DNA of 11,236 nt, taken from the NCBI GenBank assembly GCA_910579115.1, contig CAJTSO010000038.1:1-11236 (forward strand), in the 5' to 3' direction. The notes beneath the pieces are model-generated. The model had not been told where the DNA came from. It saw nothing but the letters and a program-made list of their open reading frames with translations, and searched no databases. Each line of letters starts with the position of its first letter. Position 1 is the first letter of the stretch. The DNA comes from an uncultured Selenomonadaceae bacterium (GTDB lineage: Bacteria > Bacillota > Negativicutes > Selenomonadales > Selenomonadaceae). This document shows positions 1 to 7,457 of the stretch, piece by piece. The position numbers were made by a program, and so were the translations under genes.

Positions 1-1160
1 AGCAGGTGCAGCAGTCCAACCAGGCCAAGACGGTTTTTCTCAACAACATGTCCCACGATATCCGCACCCCTATGAACGCCATTATCGGCTTTACAGATTT
101 GGCCATTAAGTATCAGGGAGAACCGGACCGCCTTTCCGACTGCCTGGCAAAAATCAAGGATTCCGGCTCTATTTTACTGTCTATCATCAACAATGTGCTG
201 GAAATGGCCCGGATAGAAAAGGGCATCATGACAGTAAACGAGAGCATCTGGAAAACCGGACAGTCAGTACCCATGATTGCCACCATGTTCAAGGAGATGA
301 TGGACAACAAGAACATCAGGTTTACCCAGTCGGTAAACGTCCATCACGATTACATCATGTGCGACATGGTGAAACTGCGGGAGATCCTGATAAATCTTGT
401 GTCCAACGCCTATAAGTACACGAATCCCGGCGGCTCCGTCCACTTCCAGGTAGACGAGCTGCCCAGCGACCGTCCCGGCTATGCGCTGATGCGGGTCATT
501 GTCAGCGATACGGGCATCGGCATGAGCGAGGAATTTCTGCCCCATTTGTTTGACGAATTTTCCCGCGAGCATACCAGTACGGAAATAAAGGTGGAAGGCA
601 CCGGGCTCGGTATGCCCATCGTCAAGAAGCTGGTAGACATTCTGGGCGGTACCATCAAGGTAACCAGCAAGCTGGGCGAAGGAAGCACCTTTGTGGTTAC
701 CATTCCCCATCGGATCGCCTCCTATGAGGAACGGGCCCAGGTGGCGGAATTGCCGCCGGATGAGCCCGTTGACTTTACCGGAAGCCGCCTCCTCCTGGTG
801 GAGGACAATCCCCTGAACGCGGAAATCGCCATGGAGATCCTCAAGGAGGCAGGCTTTGAGGTAGAATGGGCTGAAAGCGGCGAGCAGTGCATGGAGAAGG
901 TCACCGCCGCCGCTGCCGGATACTACGATGCCATTCTCATGGACATCCAGATGCCGGGAATGAACGGCTATCAAACCACCATGGCCATCCGGGAGCTGGA
1001 TGCGGAAAGGGCGGCGGTGCCCATCATCGCTATGACGGCCAACGCCTTTGAGGAAGACAGGCAGAACGCCATCAAGGCAGGCATGGATGGCCATGTGGCC
1101 AAGCCTGTGGACGTGCCCCTGCTGATGGAGACCCTCACCAGGATACTGAAGAAAAAATGA
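1..1160 (+). CDS. Hybrid histidine kinase with C-terminal receiver domain (5' truncated)
   Basis: A sensor kinase that would autophosphorylate on histidine and pass the phosphate to its own receiver domain. The frame is open at the left edge, so the sensor region is missing; the GTG at position 6 is probably internal. Numbering residues from there: the HisKA H-box (SHDIRTPMN) has its phospho-His at residue 17. The HATPase domain follows, with an N-box around N134, a G1 box (DTGIG, 168-172) and a G2 box (GTGLGM, 198-203). The receiver domain spans about 260-380, with acidic pocket ED 266-267, phospho-acceptor D313 (LMDIQMP), T344 and K366. All catalytic residues seen are intact. There is no histidine phosphotransfer domain after the receiver, so a separate one or direct transfer is needed. 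The next gene downstream on this strand is a response regulator, a plausible partner. No clear terminator follows; a repeat begins 39 nt after the stop. The signal sensed is unknown. Confidence 0.95.
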   Translation, partial: QVQQSNQAKTVFLNNMSHDIRTPMNAIIGFTDLAIKYQGEPDRLSDCLAKIKDSGSILLSIINNVLEMARIEKGIMTVNESIWKTGQSVPMIATMFKEMMDNKNIRFTQSVNVHHDYIMCDMVKLREILINLVSNAYKYTNPGGSVHFQVDELPSDRPGYALMRVIVSDTGIGMSEEFLPHLFDEFSREHTSTEIKVEGTGLGMPIVKKLVDILGGTIKVTSKLGEGSTFVVTIPHRIASYEERAQVAELPPDEPVDFTGSRLLLVEDNPLNAEIAMEILKEAGFEVEWAESGEQCMEKVTAAAAGYYDAILMDIQMPGMNGYQTTMAIRELDAERAAVPIIAMTANAFEEDRQNAIKAGMDGHVAKPVDVPLLMETLTRILKKK

Positions 1161-1199
1161 CCTCGTAAGGGAGTCTTTCATTGTTGGCTCCGCCATCAG

Positions 1200-1495
1200 T
1201 TTTACCCTCTCAGTCAGTCCTGACGGACTGACCGCTCTTACAAACTACTAAGCTCTGCTATCGTCTTGCGACTCAGCAATCGCTAAGTAGTTTGCATGGC
1301 TCGCACACCCCTCAGCCGCCTTTGGCGACAGCTCCCCTGGAGGGGAGCCAATTAGACCGATTATAGGTTACCGCTTCGCTTATTTAGTGCTCATGCAAAC
1401 CAAAAGGAAGAGCCAAGGGGGGGCTTCTTGCCTCTCCCTCTGGGAGAGGTGGCATGTCGTCAGGCATGACGGAGAGGGTCTGCCGGAGAGAGTAC
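1200..1495 (+). repeat. Interspersed palindromic repeat, copy A (fills gap 1161-1599)
   Basis: This noncoding element occupies most of the 439-nt gap between the kinase and the HD-GYP gene. It matches copy D (opposite strand) over nearly its whole length, and copies B and C in part. Stem-loops seen in order: GTCAGTCC/GGACTGAC (1213-1220/1225-1232); a long-range stem, 1241-1253 with 1282-1294; a small hairpin 1315-1329 (GCCGCC ttt GGCGAC, one mismatch); GCTCCCCT/AGGGGAGC (1331-1348); and CCTCTCCC tct GGGAGAGG (1431-1449). The right boundary is approximate. An open frame running from 1387 into the next gene is only repeat sequence. Confidence 0.85.
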
Positions 1496-1519
1496 CGGCC
1501 TTTCCTATGGGGAAGGCGG

Positions 1520-1547
1520 TTGACAGGCTGGCTTTTATCAGTAGTAT
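1520..1547 (+). promoter_or_regulatory. Candidate sigma-70/sigma-A type promoter for the HD-GYP regulator
   Basis: A perfect -35 box TTGACA (1520-1525) is followed by a 16-nt spacer and TAGTAT (1542-1547, 4 of 6 matches to TATAAT). It lies about 50 nt upstream of the chosen start and just past the end of repeat copy A. If it is real, the HD-GYP gene can be transcribed independently of the kinase. Confidence 0.5.
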
Positions 1548-1587
1548 CAGCAAACAAACGGATAAAGATTGTAAAAATCATGGACAA

Positions 1588-1593
1588 GAGGTG
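1588..1593 (+). promoter_or_regulatory. Ribosome binding site that decides the HD-GYP start
   Basis: GAGGTG at 1588-1593 is the only good Shine-Dalgarno sequence near the beginning of the receiver domain. It is spaced well for TTG at 1600 and somewhat closely for GTG at 1597. It argues against the in-frame GTG at 1387 inside the repeat. Confidence 0.7.
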
Positions 1594-1599
1594 GACGTG

Positions 1600-2685
1600 T
1601 TGGAAACAGTTTTGATTGTGGATGATGCAGAGCTCAACCGGGACCTTCTGCACGTTATTTGTGATGGAAAGTATAATATTTTGGAAGCCCGCGACGGTGA
1701 AGAGGCTATTGAAATTATCAAGGAGAAAGGGAGCGGGATCTCCCTCGTTTTCCTGGATCTGATGATGCCGAAGAAAAACGGGCTGGAGGTATTGGCCTTT
1801 TTGCAGTATTCCGAGCGGAAGTCCCATCTTCCGGTCATTATGATCACCGGTGAAGCCACGGTGGAAAGCGACTTAAAAGCCTATGAATACGGGGCGGATG
1901 ACATCATTTACAAGCCCTTCGACTCCCAGGTCATCCTGCGCCGGGCCGCGAACCTTATCGAGCTGTACAAACAGCGCCACGATATGGAAACGAAGCTCAT
2001 GGAGCAGACCATGGAGCTGCGCCGGAGTCAGGAAAAGCTCCAGAAAAACAATGAGTTTTTGATAAACGCCCTTGGCTCGGTGGTGGAGTTCCGCAGCCTG
2101 GAGTCCGGCACCCATATCCAGCGGGTGAGCGGCTTCACGAAGATTCTCCTCCGCTGCGTAAAGTCCAACTTCCCCCGGTACGGCCTTACCGACGACCAGA
2201 TAAACATAATTTCCGGGGCGTCGGCCCTCCACGACGTGGGAAAAATCGGCATTCCCGATGCGATTCTCAACAAGCCCGGCCGCCTGACTCCGGAGGAGTT
2301 TGAAACCATGAAGCAGCATACCCTGATCGGCTGTGATATTTTGGAGCGGTTCAAGCAGGAGGAAAGCGAATTTTACCGTTACTGCTATGAAATCTGCCGC
2401 TGGCACCATGAGAAGGCGGATGGCAGAGGCTACCCGGACGGCCTGACCGCCGACCAGACACCTATCTGGGCCCAGGCTACCGCCGTGGCGGACTGCTTTG
2501 ATGCCCTTGTTTCCAAGCGGGTCTACAAGGATTCCTATGGGGTGAATAAAGCCTTCGATATGATTCTGCGGGGCGAGTGCGGGGCCTTTTCCAAGGATAT
2601 TATGCACTGCTTTGAGCAGGCCCAGGGCGAGCTGTTCAGCGAGGCGGAACGGAGCATTCCCCTGCCGGGAATAGTCTGGAAATAA
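1600..2685 (+). CDS. Response regulator with HD-GYP domain (probable cyclic-di-GMP phosphodiesterase)
   Basis: Predicted cytosolic regulator whose phosphorylation controls hydrolysis of cyclic di-GMP; RpfG-like architecture, 361 aa. Receiver domain at about 1-120: acidic pair D8/D9, phospho-acceptor D53 (FLDLMMP), T83 and K105. A helical, probably coiled-coil linker covers about 121-155. The HD-GYP domain runs about 156-345 and has every signature: HD at 211-212 (ALHDVGKIGIPD), H240 in HTLIG, HHE at 269-271, DGRGYP at 274-279, and D298 in AVADCFDAL. These are the metal and substrate residues of the family, so activity is expected. The TTG start at 1600 is chosen because GAGGTG sits 6 nt upstream and the product then begins METVLIVDD, as is typical for receivers; GTG at 1597 is the alternative. 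The kinase encoded upstream is a likely partner. A terminator follows directly. Confidence 0.95.
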   Translation: METVLIVDDAELNRDLLHVICDGKYNILEARDGEEAIEIIKEKGSGISLVFLDLMMPKKNGLEVLAFLQYSERKSHLPVIMITGEATVESDLKAYEYGADDIIYKPFDSQVILRRAANLIELYKQRHDMETKLMEQTMELRRSQEKLQKNNEFLINALGSVVEFRSLESGTHIQRVSGFTKILLRCVKSNFPRYGLTDDQINIISGASALHDVGKIGIPDAILNKPGRLTPEEFETMKQHTLIGCDILERFKQEESEFYRYCYEICRWHHEKADGRGYPDGLTADQTPIWAQATAVADCFDALVSKRVYKDSYGVNKAFDMILRGECGAFSKDIMHCFEQAQGELFSEAERSIPLPGIVWK

Positions 2686-2691
2686 ATATGG

Positions 2692-2722
2692 AAAGCTCTC
2701 TGTTCCGGCAGGGAGCTTTTTT
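2692..2722 (+). terminator. Intrinsic terminator after the HD-GYP gene
   Basis: Stem AAAGCTCTCTG (2692-2702) pairs with CAGGGAGCTTT (2709-2719) over 11 bp with one G-T wobble. The loop is TTCCGG and a T run reaches 2722. It begins 6 nt after the HD-GYP stop and ends just before the ribosome binding site of the next gene, so that gene probably depends on readthrough or on a promoter not recognised here. Confidence 0.88.
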
Positions 2723-2739
2723 AGCAGGGGAGAAAGCTT

Positions 2740-3381
2740 ATGTCATCAATAAGAATAATCGACAGTTCCCGGCGGTTTGGCCGGCGGAAGCGGCGGAGAT
2801 ACACCCGCCTGGCAGTCATTGTCTGTCTGCTGCTGGCCGGGGGATTACTGCTCTGGTCTTCCCCCATGGAGAAGGAAATACAGGAAAAGACTATCCGTCA
2901 GGCGGCAGACGATGCCCGGATCCGGCAGGGGGTGGTCTTTGCCGGATGGTACGACGAACATCAGGAACACCTGTTGCAGATGGATCGGGTGTGGCAGAGC
3001 TACATTCTGATCCAGCGGCAGTTTGCCGAAGAGGAAATCGGTGTGGAGTCGGCTTATGAACGGCTGGCGGAGCTGGCGGAGCTGGCGGCGGAGACGGAGC
3101 AGATCATCCGTCAGGAGAAGCCCCCGCTGGAGCTGGAGGGGGAAGCCTACGACCTGACGGCGGTCATATACCACCGGACGGCGGACTATGCAAAGCAGCT
3201 GAAGCTGATGGTTCAGGAAACCAGCCGGGCGGCGGAGGGCTACTGCCGCTCCGAGGAGGATGCGGAGGCTGGAGTCATGAGCCGCAGGCTGCGGGAAATA
3301 TCGGTGCTGCTGACGCCCACGGCCCTGTTTACGGAAAAGGAAGTGGCCCGGCTCCGGGAGCTGTTCCGGCCAGAGAGGTAA
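2740..3381 (+). CDS. Unknown single-pass membrane protein, 213 aa
   Basis: I do not recognise a family. The N-terminus is strongly basic (RRFGRRKRRR, residues 11-20), followed by one hydrophobic segment at about 23-40, then a soluble, charged, largely helical region to the end. This fits a membrane anchor with the C-terminal part outside the cytoplasm by the positive-inside rule. The middle is rich in Glu, Ala and Leu with a short repeated ELAELAEL run (about 110-120) and may form a helical bundle or coiled coil. No Cys-anchored lipobox or catalytic motif is visible. ATG 2740 is preceded by GGGGAG (2727-2732) at good spacing. The reading frame is intact, and codon use resembles the neighbours. 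It stands alone between a terminator and repeat copy B, so context gives little guidance beyond adjacency to c-di-GMP signalling genes. Confidence 0.8.
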   Translation: MSSIRIIDSSRRFGRRKRRRYTRLAVIVCLLLAGGLLLWSSPMEKEIQEKTIRQAADDARIRQGVVFAGWYDEHQEHLLQMDRVWQSYILIQRQFAEEEIGVESAYERLAELAELAAETEQIIRQEKPPLELEGEAYDLTAVIYHRTADYAKQLKLMVQETSRAAEGYCRSEEDAEAGVMSRRLREISVLLTPTALFTEKEVARLRELFRPER

Positions 3382-3391
3382 CCTTTAATCC

Positions 3392-3595
3392 AGCTGTCAG
3401 GCTTCCCTACAGTTTGGCATTAGCACTTAATAAGCGAAGCGGCAACCTCTAATCGGTTTAATCGACTCCCACTTCAGGGGAGCTGGCGGCGTAGCCGCCT
3501 GAGAGGTGAAATAAAATGGCCGCCTACCTAATCTGTCACCCATCCGGCACCTTCGGTGTACCTCACCTACAGGGGAGACTCTGGGCTGTGGCCTC
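3392..3595 (-). repeat. Interspersed palindromic repeat, copy B (fills gap 3382-3697)
   Basis: Read on the minus strand this copy matches copy A from the CACCTCTCA block, through the small hairpin, to the tract CCGCTTCGCTTATT and the GTGCTxATGC block. The small hairpin has arms GGCGGC/GCCGCC (3485-3499) where copies A, C and D have other arms. The next palindrome is weakened (GCTCCC/GGGAGT with a wobble). The outer part, about 3520-3595, is another module containing CTCCCCTGTAGGT, which is also present near the far end of copy D. No gene is seen here. Confidence 0.8.
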
Positions 3596-3632
3596 CACTC
3601 GCCGCTAAAATAAACTGGCGCTGACGGGCAAA

Positions 3633-3680
3633 AAAACCGGCTTTGCTTCTTTTAACGAGCAAAGCCGGTTTTGTTTTTTT
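3633..3680. terminator. Bidirectional intrinsic terminator between convergent genes
   Basis: A perfect 15-bp stem joins AAAACCGGCTTTGCT (3633-3647) and AGCAAAGCCGGTTTT (3658-3672) around a 10-nt loop. A-rich sequence before it and T-rich sequence after it give a U tract in both directions. It can end the 213-aa gene from the left and the minus-strand operon from the right. Confidence 0.93.
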
Positions 3681-3697
3681 GCGGTTTTTTTACCCTA

Positions 3698-4153
3698 TCA
3701 AATTTGGCCGATGGCCTTCAGGACGAATTGAGCGATGACGGCGGAGCCCAGGTAGGTGCCGACGAAGATGATGCAGCTGAGGACGATTATCCGCCAGCCC
3801 GTATGCTTAAAGGCGTCCATATCCTTGCCGATGGAAACGCCTGCGTAAGCCAGAATAACGGTGCAGAGGGAGACGAAGCCGACCTTTTTCATGTAGAGAT
3901 TGATGATGTCGGAGCCGGGAAAGCCCGGATAAGTCAAAATACAGCCGAGAGTGACCACGTAGGCCACGGCGGGGATATTGCCCGGCATATATTTGCCCAT
4001 GAGGATGCCCGCCATGGCGATGGCTACCAGGATCAGCAGGCCGGGGATGCCCTCCAGGATGCCCACGCTGCTGGACAGGGTGTTGCTGACCATGGACATG
4101 ATGCCGATCAAAAGCAGAATAATAAATGTTTCGGCCAGATTATACTGTTTCAT
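3698..4153 (-). CDS. Small multi-pass membrane protein, 151 aa, possible transporter half
   Basis: Predicted integral membrane protein with about five hydrophobic segments (roughly residues 7-26, 34-54, 60-77, 90-108 and 119-146). There is no signal peptide or enzyme motif. Conserved-looking loops include GKYMPGN (53-59) and AGVSIGKDM (104-112) followed by a short cytoplasm-like stretch and W120. The latter pattern resembles the C-terminal part of some permease-like families (DUF340/exporter type), an impression only. ATG 4153 overlaps the stop of the preceding gene by 4 bp (ATGA), so the two are almost certainly translationally coupled and probably form one complex. The two products together (266 + 151 aa) are the size of one ordinary transporter, so they may be halves of one permease. 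It is the last gene of the operon and is followed by the bidirectional terminator. Confidence 0.85.
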   Translation of the reverse strand: MKQYNLAETFIILLLIGIMSMVSNTLSSSVGILEGIPGLLILVAIAMAGILMGKYMPGNIPAVAYVVTLGCILTYPGFPGSDIINLYMKKVGFVSLCTVILAYAGVSIGKDMDAFKHTGWRIIVLSCIIFVGTYLGSAVIAQFVLKAIGQI

Positions 4154-4950
4154 TTCCCTTCCTCCTTTTCCGTCAGCTCATGCCCGTATTTCAAAATGCA
4201 GAATTTTCTGTACAAAAATTCCGTCAGGGGCAAGGCCAGCCAGATGGACATATAGATGCCGTCCAGGCCCGAGAGCATATTGCTGGCGGCGCCGAAGGCG
4301 GCCAGCTGATCCGCCATTTGGGGATACATGACGGAGAGGGAGCCCACGGCGGCGGTCATCATGCTGGCGCTGCCCACTCCCGAGGCCATGGCCAGGGCGT
4401 AGGGGTGGAAGATATTCAGACCGGCGAATACGCTGGCCATGAGTCCGAAGAAGATGGTGCCGAACACGGTGCCGGAGATGTACACGCCCATAACGCCCCG
4501 GCCTTCGGGGCCGTCCAGGCCGAAGCGCTCGCCGATGAGGGCCACGTTTGGCTCCCGGGCGATGGAGTGGGCGGCGCCGATAGTCTCACGCTTCAGGCCC
4601 AGGAATACGGCGACGGCCACTCCCAAAAAGCAGGTGCCCAGGTTGCCGAACTCCTGTAGAAGCAGGGCCGGGCCCGCGCTGATGATTTTCGGCAGGGTGG
4701 GGCCCACCAGGGTGCCGTAGCGGGCCATTAACAGCATCAGGGTCAGGCCGATGAGGGAGCCCGCGTCCTCCATGTCCTTCTGGTTGGTTATTTTCAAAAA
4801 TGTGGGTGTGGTGAAAATGCCCAGAATCAGGGCGTAAAGCATGGGCAGCAGCACCACCTTGCCGGGGCCCAGGCTGAAGGCTTTGACGCCGATGAGCTCG
4901 GCGATGATTATCAGGCAGATTATTATGCCGTGGAGCTTGAAATTTTTCAT
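4150..4950 (-). CDS. DUF3100-like integral membrane protein, 266 aa
   Basis: Polytopic membrane protein with about seven hydrophobic segments, beginning at residues 5-24 and 31-52. I recognise the general look of the DUF3100 family (uncharacterised, often beside M20 peptidases or amidohydrolases) from the N-terminal ELIGVKAFSLGPGKVVLLPM block and the Gly/Ser-rich ALAMASGVGSASMMTAAVGS block. The assignment is from memory, not a search. Transport of the substrate or product of the adjacent hydrolase is the natural guess. ATG 4950 overlaps the hydrolase stop by 4 bp, and the stop overlaps the start of the 151-aa gene by 4 bp, so all three are coupled. Because translation here would normally be fed by ribosomes finishing the hydrolase, the frameshift upstream could reduce expression of this gene. 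Confidence 0.8.
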   Translation of the reverse strand: MKNFKLHGIIICLIIIAELIGVKAFSLGPGKVVLLPMLYALILGIFTTPTFLKITNQKDMEDAGSLIGLTLMLLMARYGTLVGPTLPKIISAGPALLLQEFGNLGTCFLGVAVAVFLGLKRETIGAAHSIAREPNVALIGERFGLDGPEGRGVMGVYISGTVFGTIFFGLMASVFAGLNIFHPYALAMASGVGSASMMTAAVGSLSVMYPQMADQLAAFGAASNMLSGLDGIYMSIWLALPLTEFLYRKFCILKYGHELTEKEEGK

Positions 4951-6270
4951 TGATCTTCCCCCTTACTGAAATAGCTGTCGAGTTTGGCGATATATTCGTC
5001 TTTGGTCAGGGCTGGTTTGTAGTCCCGGAGGATTTCCTTCGCCCGGGCGGCTCCATCGCTTAAAAGGTCGATGACCATACCGGCGAAGGTTTTGCCCGGC
5101 AGGAGCGCCGCCGCGTTGAAGTCAACGACCTTGAAACCGGCGCCGTGGAGGATACCGTCCGTGCCGCCGATAAAGGGGTGGATGGCCGGCATCAGATGGG
5201 AAACGTCCCCCATGTCCGTGGAGGCGCTGAAGTGACCGGCGTCCACCAGCTTTACGCCGGGAAGCACTCCTTGGGCGTTGGCGGCGAAGAGGTCGTTCAG
5301 CGGGCCGTTGCAGATGAGGGGCAGCTGGCCCGGCAGGGTGTCGATCTCCACCCGGGCGCCGTTGGCCATGCCCCCCGCCTTGAGAGCTGCGTCAACCCTT
5401 TTATGGGTCCGGTCGATGGCCTCCATGGTGGCGCCCCGGACGTAGGTTTCGATCCGCACGTCGTCGGGGATGTTGTTGACCAGATCGCCGCCTTTGGTGA
5501 TTATGGGATGGACCCGGATGTGATCGGCCTCCCGGAAGGTTTCCCGCAGGGCGTTGATGCCCATGAGGCCAAGGATCGCCGCGTTGAGGGCGTTGACGCC
5601 CTGGTCAGGGGCGTCGGCGGCGTGGGCGGTCTTACCGATGTAGCGGATGGTCTTGCCGATGAAGCCGTTGCTGCTCTGGCCGATGGCCACCGTGGGCTGG
5701 GGGCAGTTTTTCTGGGAATGGATCTGCATGGCCATGTGGATGTCGTCAAATTCGCCCTCGTAGATGAGCTGGCCCTTGCCGTGGATATAATGGATTTTGC
5801 CCGCTTCCACCAGCTTTTTCCGGTAGGCGATCTGCACGTACTCCTCCGCCGGAACGGCGAAGAATACCACCCGCCCGGCCAGCTCCTTCATCACGCCGGA
5901 GCGGGCCAGCCCGCAGGCGGCGGCCAGCATCGCCGCTTGCTGGATGTGGTGGCCGCAGGTGGGCCGCGCCTGTGTCGGGGTCGGCCAGGGGATGCTCGGG
6001 GCAGCCCATGGCGTCCAGCTCCCCCAGGATGGCGATGGTGGGGCCGGGGGAGCCGCCCTTCAGCTCGCCCTTGACGCCGGTGATGGCCAGCTCCGAGCGG
6101 TAGGGAATCCCCAGCTTTTCAAACTGGGCCTTGACCTTTTCCGCCGTCTTGAATTCCTTAAAGCCGAATTCCGGCTCCCGGGCCACGCTGGCGGCGTATT
6201 GCTCCAGGCCGGCCGCTCCTTCGTCGATGGCGGCGAAGGCGGCCCGTTTCAATTGTTCGTTGTCAGCCAT
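4947..6270 (-). pseudogene. M20-family metallo-amidohydrolase, frameshifted in its metal-binding motif
   Basis: A zinc-type M20 amidohydrolase related in appearance to the AbgB/M20D group, which cleaves amide bonds of acylated amino acids or small peptides. Coding is split between two frames. Residues 1-104 (MADNEQL to GAAH) run from ATG 6270 to 5959; from 5957 the frame is shifted and continues unbroken to the stop at 4947. The junction reads CACCTGCGGCCAC where CAC-GCC-TGC-GGC-CAC (HACGH) is expected, so two bases are missing between 5958 and 5959. Restored length is 441 aa, normal for the family. Other signatures are intact: ILGELDAM (81-88), PAEEYVQ with the likely general-base Glu, STDMGDVS, and the late GGTDGILHGAGF block. 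The start is ATG 6270, with GGAG 8 nt upstream; ATG 6291 lacks such a site. It could be a true pseudogene, a phase-variable allele or a sequencing error. The substrate is unknown. Confidence 0.88.
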
Positions 6271-6316
6271 AAAAATTTCTCCGTTAAGCATTATAAAATT
6301 TATAAGGACAATTCGT

Positions 6317-6345
6317 ATGATACTCCCTTTTCAGTTATTTTTCAA
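6317..6345 (-). promoter_or_regulatory. Promoter of the M20/DUF3100 operon
   Basis: Read on the minus strand: TTGAAA (6345-6340), an exact 17-nt spacer, then TATCAT (6322-6317). Both boxes match 5 of 6 consensus positions. Transcription would start near 6310, giving a leader of about 40 nt before ATG 6270. It is the best-looking promoter in the window. Confidence 0.75.
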
Positions 6346-6429
6346 ATAGTATACAAAATACAAGGCCGGCTATGAGGTGCAACGCCGTCACCAGCCCTTT
6401 CAGCATTGTAAATTCCGCCGTTTCCCGCT

Positions 6430-6615
6430 ATACTGGAACGGGGAGGGGACCAACGGGGGCTGACCGGTTTTGCCACCCCTCAGTCAGCTTCGCTGACAGC
6501 TTCCCTGGAGGGGACCTGTTTTCCCTCTCAGTCAGTCAGACGTGCCGGAGAGGGCGTTTGCCTCTCCCTTTGGCAGAGGTGTCATGGCGTCAGACCATGA
6601 CAGAGAGGGCAGTTG
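6430..6615 (+). repeat. Interspersed palindromic repeat, copy C (gap 6271-6661)
   Basis: A shorter, rearranged copy in the gap between divergent genes. It carries the CACCCCTCA block and the small hairpin with arms GTCAGC/GCTGAC (6483-6497). Next come the AGCTTCCCTGGAGGGG palindrome and a CCCTCTCAGTCAGTCAG block. Then follow the CCTCTCCC module (from 6561) and a perfect hairpin GTCATGG/CCATGAC (6581-6587/6595-6601). Module order differs from copies A and D. Apart from this and the operon promoter, no gene is seen in 6271-6661. Confidence 0.75.
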
Positions 6616-6661
6616 CCAAAGCCCTTCTGCAACCAATTACTTTAATTGACAGGGTGAGTTT

Positions 6662-7288
6662 ATGTCATACATCACAATCGCCGCTCCTGTGCGGCGGGAG
6701 CTGATAATCAAGCGCTCCCGGTTCATTGCCAGCCTGGCCCCCGTGGAGACGGAGGCGGCGGCTAAGGAATTTGTGGCGGCGGTGAAGAAGGAATTTCATG
6801 ACGCCCGCCACAATCCTTCCGCCTGGATCCTCACCCCGGCAGGGGACAGGCGGAAGTCCAGCGACGACGGAGAACCGGGAGGGACGGCGGGACAGCCGGT
6901 ATTGTCGGTGCTGGCCAAAAATCGTCTTACTGGCGTGGCCTGCGTGGTGACCCGCTACTTCGGCGGCATCAAGCTGGGGGCGGCGGGCCTCGCCCGGGCC
7001 TATGGGGACGCGGCGGTGCTGGCGGTGAACGGGGCCCGGCGGCTGGCGGTGGGGGAGTACAGCCGCCTGGCGGTGACCTGCGGCTACAGTCTTTACAGCG
7101 CCCTGGAGAGCTTCCTGCGGAAGCAGGAGCTGCGGCTGGCCGGCACGGCCTACGGGGCGGAGGTTACGGCGGAGCTGCTGCTGGAGCCGGAGAAGCTGGA
7201 AAAGGTCAGGGGGGAGCTGACGGATCTGTTGATGGGACGGGTTTCCTTTGAGGACAGAGGGATGGCTCGGCTGGCGGAGCCAATCTGA
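6662..7288 (+). CDS. yigZ: YigZ/YvyE (IMPACT, UPF0029) family protein, 208 aa
   Basis: Member of the widespread YigZ/IMPACT family. Its molecular role in bacteria is poorly defined, though the fold suggests binding to nucleic acid or translation components. The N-terminal UPF0029 domain (about 15-125) has the expected motifs: KRSRFIA (17-23), HARHN-type DARHNPSAW (47-55), DDGEPGGTAGQP (68-79) and RYFGGIKLGAAGLARAYG (98-115). The C-terminal part (about 130-205) fits the small DUF1949 domain. Length is normal for the family and all motifs are intact. ATG 6662 has only a weak Shine-Dalgarno-like AGGGTGAG just upstream. It is transcribed divergently from the M20 operon, with repeat copy C between, and lies ahead of the parA operon with a 169-nt gap. 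Confidence 0.95.
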   Translation: MSYITIAAPVRRELIIKRSRFIASLAPVETEAAAKEFVAAVKKEFHDARHNPSAWILTPAGDRRKSSDDGEPGGTAGQPVLSVLAKNRLTGVACVVTRYFGGIKLGAAGLARAYGDAAVLAVNGARRLAVGEYSRLAVTCGYSLYSALESFLRKQELRLAGTAYGAEVTAELLLEPEKLEKVRGELTDLLMGRVSFEDRGMARLAEPI

Positions 7289-7346
7289 CCGGCCGGCGGT
7301 TTTTTGAGGGAATTTTTGGGGCAGGGGATTAAATTTTTCAAATAAA

Positions 7347-7375
7347 TTCCCATGAAAAGCCTTTTGTGATAAAAT
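7347..7375 (+). promoter_or_regulatory. Candidate extended -10 promoter for the parA operon
   Basis: TAAAAT (7370-7375) is preceded by TG one base upstream (TGATAAAAT, an extended -10). A weak -35 TTCCCA (7347-7352) lies 17 nt upstream. It sits in an AT-rich island within otherwise GC-rich DNA, about 80 nt before parA. Confidence 0.4.
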
Positions 7376-7457
7376 GACGGAGATAACGACTAAAAAGATT
7401 TACGCTCCTTTAACCAGGCGGCGGCAATTTATGGAATAAGGGACAGGAAGAAGCATC

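Noticed and set aside
264..1196. 310-aa open frame opposite the histidine kinase
   Set aside because: It is antisense to a clearly conserved gene and shows no family motifs; long antisense frames are common in GC-rich DNA.
1387..1599. Extension of the HD-GYP gene frame back to GTG 1387
   Set aside because: The added 71 residues are translated repeat sequence shared with copies C and D, and a good ribosome binding site marks the start near 1600.
5145..6074. 309-aa plus-strand frame opposite the M20 gene
   Set aside because: Composition artefact antisense to the M20 gene, rich in Gly, Val and Asp, with no motifs.
7276..7307. Terminator after yigZ (ACCG/CGGT followed by T run)
   Set aside because: The stem is only 4 bp; too weak to call although the T tract is good.
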